Assembly (NCBI GenBank): GCA_002293315.1
Contig: DBCZ01000083.1
Span: 8,691 to 18,001 of the forward strand
Direction of reading: 5' to 3'
Origin: Ruminococcaceae bacterium UBA945
Lineage (GTDB): Bacteria; Bacillota; Clostridia; Oscillospirales; Acutalibacteraceae
DNA length: 9,311 bases
Part shown: one piece after another, positions 1 to 5,425 of the stretch
How positions within the stretch are numbered: the stretch's first letter is position 1
Layout of the letters: each line of letters begins with the position of its first letter
The notes under the pieces: generated by a model
Database searches by the model: none
The model's input: the letters and a program-made list of their open reading frames with translations, nothing else
What the model was told of the DNA's origin: nothing
Program-made: the position numbers and the translations under genes

Positions 1-80
1 GGCTCGGAATACGGGTCTTCCGGCTCGGAGTAAGGGTCTTCGGGCTCGGAATACGGGTCTTCCGGCTCGGAGTAAGGGTC
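1..80 (-). repeat. 21-bp tandem repeat coding for DPYSEPE heptads
   Basis: Read on the minus strand, three complete heptads (60-80, 39-59, 18-38) and a fourth cut by the edge (1-17) encode DPYSEPE. A diverged unit DPYSGPD lies just before them at 87-107. Silent differences (gaatacgg versus gagtaagg on the plus strand) alternate from unit to unit, so the true repeat period at DNA level is 42 bp. This suggests duplication of a two-unit block and a tract that can change length. The repeat continues beyond the window. Confidence 0.95.
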
Positions 81-1400
81 GCCTTCATCCGGCCCTGAAT
101 ACGGGTCTGACGTATCGCTTTCGGACGGCATCCAGTCGTCTGTGGGCTCGGAAATATCATCAGCTCCCTCCGGCGCTATACCGCCGTCATATGAATAATA
201 ATATGTATCCTCATCATCAAAGAAATTGTAGGTCTTGGCATAGCCTGATGGAAGAATCTCGTCTTGGTCCGCGCCGTTACCCATCGCGGGGTTATAGTAG
301 GGTGAAAGCTCTTCGTATATGAACGTGCTGACGTGCTCGGCGGCACGCTCGAAGTCATAGTGATAATACCACGGGCCGTTGGCATAGTTCCAGTCTCTGC
401 CCTCCCACGGACGCTCATAATCGCCGGGGATATTGACCGATTCCTGCGCATAGCCGCCCGTCGCCGCCGGAAGCAGCGAAAAGATGTCGTCAAAATTCAG
501 AGAGGTCTGGCACATGCCGAGCGTGGTTCTTATCATGTTCGGGTAATCGGTCACCGGCATTTCCTTGAAGCGCTCAAGCAACCCGAAAATGACTTTTTTC
601 TGGCGGTTAGAGCGTTCGGAATCCGTGTCAATCTTTCTTATTCTCGCATAGGCGAGTGCCTGTGCGCCGTTGAGCAGCTTCACGCCGCCGGTTTCCTCGA
701 TGTAATCCGCGTCGGTGACGGAGCTGGAGGCGTCTTCATGCTCATACTGAAGCATAGTGAGGTTCTTGTTTATCTCAATTGCCTCGTCCTCTGTGATTTC
801 AACCACTGTGCCGCCGAAAGCGTTAACGAGCTTCGTCAGCTGCACAAAGTTAATGGCTACGTAGTCCATTATATCAAGCTGGAAGCACTGATTCAGCGTC
901 TTCACGGCTAACTCCGCGCCGCCATAAGCGTATGCGGCGTTAATTCTCGCGGCACCCACGCCGTCCATATCCCCGACGAACGAATCGCGAAGAACAGACG
1001 TCATCTTGATTTTCTTGTGAAGGTTATCTATAGAGAGAATCATGATGGCGTCTGACTGGCCCGAGAAGGAATTTGTGCGCGTATCAAGCCCGAAAAGGGC
1101 GATATTCTTGATGGAATTATCGGTTATCACGGGATTGGCGGCGTTGAGAATATCCACGTCCTTCGGAAAGGGGACAACCTCGAGCTCGTCCACGACGTTA
1201 GTGGCGATATAGATAAGCCCCGCGCCGAAGACAATCAAAAGCGCGCAGAACACGCCTATTATGCTCTTGGCTATTGTCTTGCCGCGCTTATTCTTCCTCT
1301 TTTTCTTATACTCCTTTGAAGACGAGTAGCTAGAGACGTCCTCAAAACGGGGTTCGTCGTTCTCGTAATAGCCTTCGTCATCATAGTATTTCTTAGCCAT
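1..1400 (-). CDS. LytR-CpsA-Psr (LCP) family cell-wall protein, C-terminus cut by window edge
   Basis: Open frame of 466 codons from ATG 1400 to the left edge; no stop is reached. An AGGAG ribosome-binding site lies 5-6 nt upstream of the start. The N-terminus is a roughly 44-residue cytoplasmic tail, first Tyr/Asp/Glu-rich and then Lys/Arg-rich (KKKRKNKRGK). One membrane helix follows at about 45-67, then an extracellular LCP domain at about 95-280. LCP hallmarks are visible: GLDTR (104-108), SDAIM (116-120), VLRD with Arg138, RINAAYAYGG (152-161), NAFGG (193-197), and YARIRK followed by ER..RQ (251-267). Family members transfer undecaprenyl-linked glycopolymers (teichoic acid or capsule) to peptidoglycan or related acceptors, using these Arg/Asp residues to hold the pyrophosphate. 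After the domain comes a Tyr/Trp/Gly-rich stretch (about 320-410), then an acidic Pro/Ser/Tyr tail ending in perfect DPYSEPE heptads. It has its own promoter, so it is probably not strictly dependent on the upstream gtrA-like gene. The family call is sure; the acceptor polymer is not known. Confidence 0.93.
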   Translation of the reverse strand, partial: MAKKYYDDEGYYENDEPRFEDVSSYSSSKEYKKKRKNKRGKTIAKSIIGVFCALLIVFGAGLIYIATNVVDELEVVPFPKDVDILNAANPVITDNSIKNIALFGLDTRTNSFSGQSDAIMILSIDNLHKKIKMTSVLRDSFVGDMDGVGAARINAAYAYGGAELAVKTLNQCFQLDIMDYVAINFVQLTKLVNAFGGTVVEITEDEAIEINKNLTMLQYEHEDASSSVTDADYIEETGGVKLLNGAQALAYARIRKIDTDSERSNRQKKVIFGLLERFKEMPVTDYPNMIRTTLGMCQTSLNFDDIFSLLPAATGGYAQESVNIPGDYERPWEGRDWNYANGPWYYHYDFERAAEHVSTFIYEELSPYYNPAMGNGADQDEILPSGYAKTYNFFDDEDTYYYSYDGGIAPEGADDISEPTDDWMPSESDTSDPYSGPDEGDPYSEPEDPYSEPEDPYSEPEDPYSE

Positions 1401-1476
1401 ATTTCGCTCCTTTGCTGAATGGGAGTTTCACTTTTCTCGCTCATGCCGAACATTATGCCGAACAAAGCATTATAAA

Positions 1477-1505
1477 ATTATACTACTTTACGGGGAGATA
1501 GTCAA
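1477..1505 (-). promoter_or_regulatory. Sigma-A promoter for the LCP gene
   Basis: Minus strand: TTGACT at 1505-1500, a 17-nt spacer, then TATAAT at 1482-1477. The expected start is near 1470, giving a 5' leader of about 70 nt before the ATG at 1400. It lies between the gtrA-like stop (1537) and the LCP gene. Confidence 0.85.
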
Positions 1506-1536
1506 ATAACACACTATATACAGTATACATTCTCCT

Positions 1537-1953
1537 TTATTTCTTCTTCCTGAAAATGAAGAGCTTGCTGAAGATGTAGTTGGCGATAACAACGACCACA
1601 TTGCTGAGAAGCTTCATCAAAAGCTCGTTGATATGGAGAAGGTCCACACCGACATACATCAGCCCCATATCCATACCGCCCGAAAGCAGCCTGAAAGCGA
1701 AAAACGCAAGAATTTCCAGTGCGACGGCCTTTGCGGTATCCGCCTTACTTTCAAAGACCCAGATGCGGTTCGTGATGTATGCAAAGGCAACCGACAGCAG
1801 CCACGCAAGAGCCGTAGCCACGAGATAATCAATATGGAAAATTTCAAACAGCAGCCAAAACGAGCCCCAGTTGACAAGCGTGGTCAGCCCACCGAAGATG
1901 ATATAAAGAATCGGCTCTTTGTATTTCATGAAAAGCGCTTTGAGTTTCTCCAT
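1537..1953 (-). CDS. GtrA-like small four-helix membrane protein
   Basis: 138 residues from ATG 1953, preceded by AGAGGTG three nt upstream. An in-frame ATG at 1989 would add 12 residues (MYILCLHKTEVK) but has no ribosome-binding site, so the shorter start is preferred. Four membrane helices lie at about 14-37, 44-62, 77-103 and 111-130. The GtrA signature is visible: a glycine-rich first helix (FGGLTTLVNWG), the NRIWVF motif after helix 2 (62-67), and a similar NYIFSKLFIFR end after helix 4 with a Lys-rich tail. GtrA-family proteins are thought to help move or flip polyprenyl-phosphate-linked sugars for envelope glycosylation. That would suit the neighbouring LCP gene, which handles polyprenyl-linked polymers, but the link is inference. 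No glycosyltransferase is adjacent to name a substrate. Confidence 0.88.
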   Translation of the reverse strand: MEKLKALFMKYKEPILYIIFGGLTTLVNWGSFWLLFEIFHIDYLVATALAWLLSVAFAYITNRIWVFESKADTAKAVALEILAFFAFRLLSGGMDMGLMYVGVDLLHINELLMKLLSNVVVVIANYIFSKLFIFRKKK

Positions 1954-2007
1954 TTTCACCTCTGTTTTATGTAAACACAATATATACACGCGTGACGAAT
2001 TTTCCTA

Positions 2008-2036
2008 ATTATAGCGCGAATTTAGATAAAACACAA
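2008..2036 (-). promoter_or_regulatory. Promoter for the GtrA-like gene
   Basis: Minus strand: TTGTGT at 2036-2031, a 17-nt spacer, TATAAT at 2013-2008. The expected start is near 2002, about 50 nt before the ATG at 1953. It lies just downstream of the terminator at 2052-2086, so gtrA transcription restarts rather than continuing from the upstream RNA. Confidence 0.75.
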
Positions 2037-2051
2037 GTTAAATTTATGTAA

Positions 2052-2086
2052 ATAAAAGGAAGCCGTCAGTTGTCCTGACAGCTTCC
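2052..2086 (-). terminator. Intrinsic terminator of the 2052-2573 noncoding RNA
   Basis: The minus-strand stem pairs GGAAGC (2086-2081) with GCTTCC (2063-2058) and CTGTCAG-side bases 2079-2075 with 2069-2065. One A-C mismatch interrupts the 11 bp and the loop is 5 nt. It is followed directly by TTTTATTT on the minus strand. There is no T-tract on the plus-strand side, so it serves minus-strand transcription arriving from above 2086. Confidence 0.85.
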
Positions 2087-2573
2087 CGAATTTCTGGATT
2101 TTGTTCATATTAAATTGTACATTGGAGTTTACCTCTGACTTAGCTTATCTTTTTGCCTTTGTCACCTTAAAATCATTATAGCTTTATGAAGCATCCACTT
2201 GTAACGTTGCTTAAGATTCTTGCGCTAAGCTTTGTAAATTTCCGTTCTTTTGTACCTTTGGCTTCTTGCTTTCTTTCAGCACTTCAGGCACCTTTCAGTC
2301 TTGATATTTTCTGTCTAGAGCTTTCTATCAGACCCTAGCGTCTGCAAACTTGTGAGTCCGCAGACTCTTTCTGAACAGGTTCATTTCCCATTGGACTCAC
2401 TCCTCTCAATCAATAATTTGCTCCGATTCTCTCTTCCTGCCTTTTCATGCTGTCTGATCCGGCATCTTCGGGAGCTTTCACCTCCCGGGCTTTCCTGATG
2501 CCTCTTGCACTACTTCCGGCGTCTTTCTTGCCTTACGTTTTCGGAGCTTTCAATAGGTGTCTTCCCTATCTCT
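2052..2573 (-). ncRNA. Candidate large structured noncoding RNA, about 520 nt, family not identified
   Basis: No convincing protein gene exists on either strand here, yet the segment has its own near-consensus promoter (2580-2608) and an intrinsic terminator (2052-2086). The RNA is purine-rich with many GAAA/GAAAG segments. Visible helices, 5' to 3' in the RNA: ATAGG/CCTAT hairpin (2569-2565 with 2557-2553); long-range GCTCCG/CGGAGC (2547-2542 with 2425-2420) closing a domain; GGCATC/GATGCC (2502-2497 with 2466-2461) enclosing CGGGAG/CTCCCG (2487-2482 with 2474-2469, loop 7); 8-bp GTGAGTCC/GGACTCAC (2400-2393 with 2359-2352) interleaved with GTCTGC/GCAGAC (2365-2360 with 2345-2340); a bulged GCTTAG/CTTAAGC hairpin (2230-2209); and GCTT/AAGC (2192-2181). 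It is not RNase P, tmRNA, SRP, 6S or a group II intron end by conserved motifs. Length, stand-alone transcription and Clostridia host recall the ornate large RNA classes (ROOL, OLE, GOLLD), but I cannot match their consensus by eye. Transcription as RNA is well supported; identity is open. Confidence 0.75.
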
Positions 2574-2579
2574 GGCTAC

Positions 2580-2608
2580 AGTATAATTGATTGTTCCTGA
2601 TTTGTCAA
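2580..2608 (-). promoter_or_regulatory. Strong promoter of the 520-nt RNA
   Basis: Minus strand: perfect TTGACA at 2608-2603, a 17-nt spacer, TATACT at 2585-2580. The start is predicted near A2573. It faces away from the DUF1292 promoter (2696-2724), and the roughly 85 bp between them are very A/T-rich. Confidence 0.88.
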
Positions 2609-2695
2609 CAGTTATTTTCAAATAAAAATATTTTTTTTAGTTATTTTCTATAATTGACATAATTCTTAAATAAAACGCATCTTTCACTGCTTCTA

Positions 2696-2724
2696 TTGAC
2701 TTGAATCTGTAAAGTGTGTAGAAT
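2696..2724 (+). promoter_or_regulatory. Promoter of the DUF1292 gene
   Basis: TTGACT (2696-2701), a 17-nt spacer, TAGAAT (2719-2724). The start is predicted near 2731, about 34 nt before the ATG. GGAGG at 2752-2756 is the ribosome-binding site. Confidence 0.82.
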
Positions 2725-2764
2725 AAATACAGAGACCAAACTAACTTAACCGGAGGATTTATAC

Positions 2765-3082
2765 ATGAGCGATATGGATTTTAGCGAATATGAGGTTGAT
2801 TTGCTGACATTGGTTGATGACGAAGGCGTCGAGCATGAGTTTGAGATAATTGACGAGATTGAGAATGACGACGGGCACTTCCTTGCGCTTGTGCCCACCT
2901 CGCAGGAGCCGGAGGATTTCTCTGCCGAGGCCGAGACATACTACATCTTTGAAATCGTTGAGGCTGACGGAGAAGAGCAGCTTCAGGAGGTTGAAAGCGA
3001 AGAGCTTCTGGATAAGCTCGCCGATACCTTTGAAAGCCGCTTTGCCGAAGCGATGTATGAAGACGAGGACGAAGAAGAATAA
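2765..3082 (+). CDS. DUF1292 (YrzB-type) small acidic protein
   Basis: 105 residues, ATG 8 nt after a GGAGG site. Residues about 10-80 fit the DUF1292 pattern: LLTLVDDEGVEHEFEIIDEIENDDGHFLALVP, then a polar linker, then a second strand-rich half (TYYIFEIVEADGEE), ending in a helical segment (EELLDKLADTFESRF) and an all-acidic tail (EDEDEEE). The protein is extremely acidic, has no membrane segment or signal peptide, and should be cytoplasmic. The molecular function of DUF1292 is not established. In many Firmicutes this gene lies directly behind ruvX; here it is about 5.8 kb from ruvX and has its own promoter. It lies 12-15 nt from the 6S RNA and may be transcribed with it. Confidence 0.88.
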   Translation: MSDMDFSEYEVDLLTLVDDEGVEHEFEIIDEIENDDGHFLALVPTSQEPEDFSAEAETYYIFEIVEADGEEQLQEVESEELLDKLADTFESRFAEAMYEDEDEEE

Positions 3083-3093
3083 GCAGGGCGCAT

Positions 3094-3291
3094 TTCCTGC
3101 CCAATTCGTGGACCGTGCACTAATAACCCTACACTCATTTTTTCGGGAGTCCACCTCTGCTTGCGGATTGCAGACCTCCCGCTTCGCGCATTTTGTGCGA
3201 AGCGGACGAAGGGAGCGTGAACCATCCAGGAGGACACCCACCTGCTTTTAGTAGCAGGTTATTGAGACGCACATTACGGTTGGGCGGGTAT
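3094..3291 (+). ncRNA. ssrS: 6S RNA
   Basis: About 198 nt that fold as a 6S RNA, the regulator that occupies RNA polymerase holoenzyme by mimicking an open promoter. The closing stem pairs 3096-3104 with 3280-3288 (9 bp with one G-U) and continues weakly inward (3107-3109 with 3276-3278). A second stem pairs GGGAGTCC (3145-3152) with GGACACCC (3232-3239), with one mismatch. Inside it are a CTGC/GCAG hairpin (3157-3172) and the long distal arm CTCCC + CGCTTCGC paired with GCGAAGCG + GGGAG (3176-3215). The 3' strand carries the typical small hairpin CCTGC/GCAGG (3241-3257), just after GACACCCA, in the position where other 6S RNAs have one. A T-rich stretch (TATTTTTA, 3289-3296) follows the closing stem and probably ends transcription. 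I see no clear promoter between the DUF1292 stop (3082) and the 5' end, so processing from a longer transcript is possible. Ends are approximate. Confidence 0.85.
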
Positions 3292-3321
3292 TTTTATGCG
3301 AATTTTTAATATGACATACTG

Positions 3322-3350
3322 TTGTCAGAATAATACTCATATAATAATAG
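3322..3350 (+). promoter_or_regulatory. Possible promoter for the 3376 gene, with an inverted repeat over its -35 region
   Basis: TTGTCA (3322-3327), a 17-nt spacer, TAATAG (3345-3350). The start is predicted near 3357. A TATAAT at 3340-3345 is also present but has no well-spaced -35. The inverted repeat TGACA (3312-3316), 6 nt, TGTCA (3323-3327) overlaps the -35 box and could be an operator; this is inference only. Confidence 0.5.
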
Positions 3351-3375
3351 CATCACTTAATTATAGGGGGCATAT

Positions 3376-4140
3376 ATGAGCGACATGAGTATTGAGTATG
3401 AGCCGATGGGAATCCATGTTTTCGAGCGTGAGATTGTCGGGCAGCTCGGAGAAGAGGCCTGGAGGGAAATCACTGACGGCGGTGTTGTTCCCGACATAAA
3501 GACAGAGCCAGGCTTCAAATGCGCAAACATGGCGGTGTTCATGGAGCGCTTTGACAGGCTTGCCGACGAGCAGACGGCTAACCGTGTTCTCTCGAAAGTG
3601 CGGCACGGCTTAAAACCCTCGCAAAGCGCGTGGGCACGTGAAGTCTTTCTGGAAATCGGTGATTTGGACGCATTCATTGACATGCGCATACGCGTGGGCA
3701 TTGATGAGTTTGAAAACATGCTGAGCGCCGGCAGAGATTTTTACGGGCAGCCTGTCACGGCCGAGGTGGTTGAGTTCGTTAAGAAGAACCCCGGAATGCT
3801 TGCGGGAGTTCGAGACGGTAACAAGCTGATTGTCCCGGCGCTTCCGGCAGAAATGGACAAATATCTTAAAGCCACATGCCCTAAAATGAAGCGCTATTAT
3901 GCGTGCCATTGCGAATTTGCGAAGGAATCTATCCTCTCCGAGAAAACGGTCTCCCCCACGCTTTGCTATTGCAGCTTGGGGCATACGCTGAATTTCTGGG
4001 AATCAGTGTTTGACACCGAGCTGACCGGCAAGGTGACAGCCTCTGCGCTGCGCGGAGACGAAGCTTGCTCGTTCGTTTTGACGATTCCCGAAGAAATCAT
4101 GGAGAAATACGTGAAGCCAACGCATAGGTGTTACCAGTAG
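3376..4140 (+). CDS. Cysteine-rich cytoplasmic protein of unknown function, possibly related to V4R/ATC-hydrolase-like proteins
   Basis: 254 residues; ATG 5 nt after a GGGGG site, start otherwise unambiguous. No signal peptide or membrane helix is seen. The N-terminal half (about 1-160) is mixed helical with no recognised motif. The C-terminal part (about 165-252) holds Cys168, a CHC pair (177-179), a CYC pair (197-199) in the segment SPTLCYCSLGHTLNFWESVF, then the segment with RGDEACSFVL (Cys231), and Cys252 near the end. The 'C-x-C-SLGH...W..VF ... RGD..C.F.(I/V)' arrangement resembles the end of L-2-amino-thiazoline-4-carboxylic acid hydrolase-like and V4R domains, which bind small molecules and sometimes metal. 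The cysteine set suggests zinc or another metal. I cannot assign a reaction. The gene is isolated: its own probable promoter upstream and a terminator shared with the convergent oxidoreductase downstream. Confidence 0.85.
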   Translation: MSDMSIEYEPMGIHVFEREIVGQLGEEAWREITDGGVVPDIKTEPGFKCANMAVFMERFDRLADEQTANRVLSKVRHGLKPSQSAWAREVFLEIGDLDAFIDMRIRVGIDEFENMLSAGRDFYGQPVTAEVVEFVKKNPGMLAGVRDGNKLIVPALPAEMDKYLKATCPKMKRYYACHCEFAKESILSEKTVSPTLCYCSLGHTLNFWESVFDTELTGKVTASALRGDEACSFVLTIPEEIMEKYVKPTHRCYQ

Positions 4141-4252
4141 GGAGTGACGACCTCGGCACTCCGTTAAGGGCAATTGATAATTGAAAATGAATAATTGACA
4201 ATTAAGAACATCTGATAATTAGCAGTAGGGGCGGTTTTCCATGCCCGCCTGC
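4141..4252. repeat. Repeat-like intergenic element (GGAGTG hairpin, ATAATTGA iterations, GGGGCGG/CCCGCC hairpin)
   Basis: Directly after the stop codon: GGAGTG (4141-4146) pairs with CACTCC (4157-4162) and has no T-tract. Next come iterations of (A)ATAATTGA-like units from 4171 to about 4220. Then a hairpin GGCGG (4230-4234) pairs with CCGCC (4245-4249), flanked by GCA/TGC (4222-4224 with 4250-4252). The combination of AATTGA-type AT-rich iterations with a GTAGGGGCGG...CCCGCC hairpin looks like a short dispersed intergenic repeat of Clostridia. Only one copy lies in this window, so dispersal cannot be shown here. Confidence 0.5.
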
Positions 4253-4258
4253 TCAAAC

Positions 4259-4297
4259 AAAATCCCCTCACATTTAAGCTTGTGAGGGGATTTTATT
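4259..4297. terminator. Bidirectional terminator between convergent genes
   Basis: Perfect 14-bp inverted repeat pairing 4259-4272 with 4281-4294, built on CCCCTCAC/GTGAGGGG with an 8-nt loop. AAAA on the left and TTTTATT on the right give a U-tract for either strand. It serves the 3376-4140 gene (plus) and the oxidoreductase gene ending at 4305 (minus). Confidence 0.95.
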
Positions 4298-4304
4298 CAG
4301 TAAA

Positions 4305-5348
4305 TCAGAAATACACCACTTTGTTGCCTTCGGCTGATTCAAAAATGGCTTCCATGAGCTTCATCAGCTCACGCTGCTGGTCATGCGTGACTATCTGGTT
4401 CTCTTCACCGTTTACTACCTTTGCGATGTTGCGGTAGTAATCTTTGATGTCCATCTCAACCTTTTTGAGCGGGCGGTGATCAATCGTCTCCGGTGTGCGC
4501 GGAGCCATGGTTTTCGTGAGGCCCGCGGCTGTGACAATCGGCACGGCGTCGTGGCCTTCCTTCTGCGTGGCGACTACTATCTCGCCGTTTATCGCCCAGT
4601 CATTTATTACGGCCGAGCCGTTCAGGCCGAGGATATACCATCTCGGAAGATTGATGAAGTTGCTTGTGCCGACCTCCACGAGGAAATCAACGCCGCTTTT
4701 GAATTTGAATATGGCTGTGAAGCCGTCGTCCACCTCTTCGTTCGTGACGTTCGAGAGCGTGGCGTAAACCGAAACGGGCATCTCTCCCATCATCATGTTC
4801 ATTTGATCGAGAAGATGCACGCCCCAGTCGAGCACCATTCCTCCGCCGTGCTCCTTGGTGTTGCGCCAGTCTCCGGGGATTCCCCTTGAGCCGTGTACGC
4901 GTGATTGAATCGAAAACACCCTGCCCAGTTCGCCGGAATTGACAATTGCCTCAGCAGTACGGAAATCCTCGTCCCAACGCCTGTTCTGATGAACCGTAAA
5001 GACGGAGCCTGTTCTGTTTGAAGCTTCAATCATCTGCTCTAAAACACCGGTTGACATTGTAACGGGCTTTTCGCAAACCACCGCCTTGCCGGCCTCCATT
5101 GCCTTGACGCAGGTTTCCATGTGAACATCATTCGGAATTGCAACCGTAACTACCTGCACCTCGGGGTCAGCAAGCAGTTCCTCAAGGCTTGTGAACGCCT
5201 TAATTCCGTTTTCCTCTGCGACCCTATTGCGCTCCGGCAGAATATCATACACTCCGACAAGCCTGACCTCCGGGATTTCGGCTATCTTGCGCGTATGCCA
5301 GCCTCCCATTCCTCCGTAACCTATAACAGCGATTCCTACCTGATCCAT
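4305..5348 (-). CDS. Gfo/Idh/MocA family NAD(P)-dependent oxidoreductase
   Basis: 347 residues; ATG at 5348 is preceded by AGGAGG about 8 nt upstream. The N-terminal Rossmann domain (about 1-120) carries the dinucleotide loop GYGGMGGWH (10-18), acidic Asp35 after the second strand (GVYD), IPNDVH (71-76) and the family's EKP motif (93-95). The C-terminal alpha/beta domain (about 125-345) has HQNRRWDEDF (120-129), GGG..LDWGVHLLDQ (168-182, with the likely catalytic Asp174/His178 region), and a DIKDYYRN segment near the end, as in sugar and inositol dehydrogenases of this family. The family oxidises or reduces hydroxyl groups of sugars, inositols and related compounds. The substrate cannot be told from sequence, and no sugar transporter or kinase is adjacent to help. 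It is cytoplasmic and of normal family length. It ends at the shared terminator at 4259-4297. Confidence 0.93.
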   Translation of the reverse strand: MDQVGIAVIGYGGMGGWHTRKIAEIPEVRLVGVYDILPERNRVAEENGIKAFTSLEELLADPEVQVVTVAIPNDVHMETCVKAMEAGKAVVCEKPVTMSTGVLEQMIEASNRTGSVFTVHQNRRWDEDFRTAEAIVNSGELGRVFSIQSRVHGSRGIPGDWRNTKEHGGGMVLDWGVHLLDQMNMMMGEMPVSVYATLSNVTNEEVDDGFTAIFKFKSGVDFLVEVGTSNFINLPRWYILGLNGSAVINDWAINGEIVVATQKEGHDAVPIVTAAGLTKTMAPRTPETIDHRPLKKVEMDIKDYYRNIAKVVNGEENQIVTHDQQRELMKLMEAIFESAEGNKVVYF

Positions 5349-5371
5349 TACTTTCCTCCTGTATATAAATA

Positions 5372-5400
5372 ATTATATTATAAAAAAAGAATTGCCATAA
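5372..5400 (-). promoter_or_regulatory. Possible promoter for the oxidoreductase gene
   Basis: Minus strand: TTATGG at 5400-5395, a 17-nt spacer, TATAAT at 5377-5372. A second overlapping TATAAT lies at 5382-5377 but has no -35. The 77-bp gap behind mgtE holds no clear terminator, so some read-through from mgtE is possible. Confidence 0.45.
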
Positions 5401-5425
5401 TTAGTTTGATGAAAACTTGCGCCGA

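Noticed and set aside
1..80. CRISPR-like short repeats at the left edge.
   Set aside because: The 21-bp units are directly adjacent without unique spacers and translate in frame as DPYSEPE; they are a coding tandem repeat.
1954..1989. Upstream ATG at 1989 adding 12 residues to the GtrA-like protein.
   Set aside because: It has no ribosome-binding site and the extension is not membrane-like; the ATG at 1953 has AGAGGTG directly in front.
2052..2573. RNase P RNA or tmRNA at the 520-nt noncoding locus.
   Set aside because: No GAGGAAAGTC-type P4 strand or its partner is present for RNase P, and no tRNA-like ends or T-loop for tmRNA. The size is also too large.
2641..2676. Second promoter from TTGACA at 2654-2659 for DUF1292.
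   Set aside because: No acceptable -10 lies 16-18 nt downstream; the 2696-2724 promoter is far better.
3083..3251. Reading frames in both directions through the 6S RNA region.
   Set aside because: They overlap DUF1292 in other frames or the 6S helices, have no ribosome-binding sites, and show no domain.
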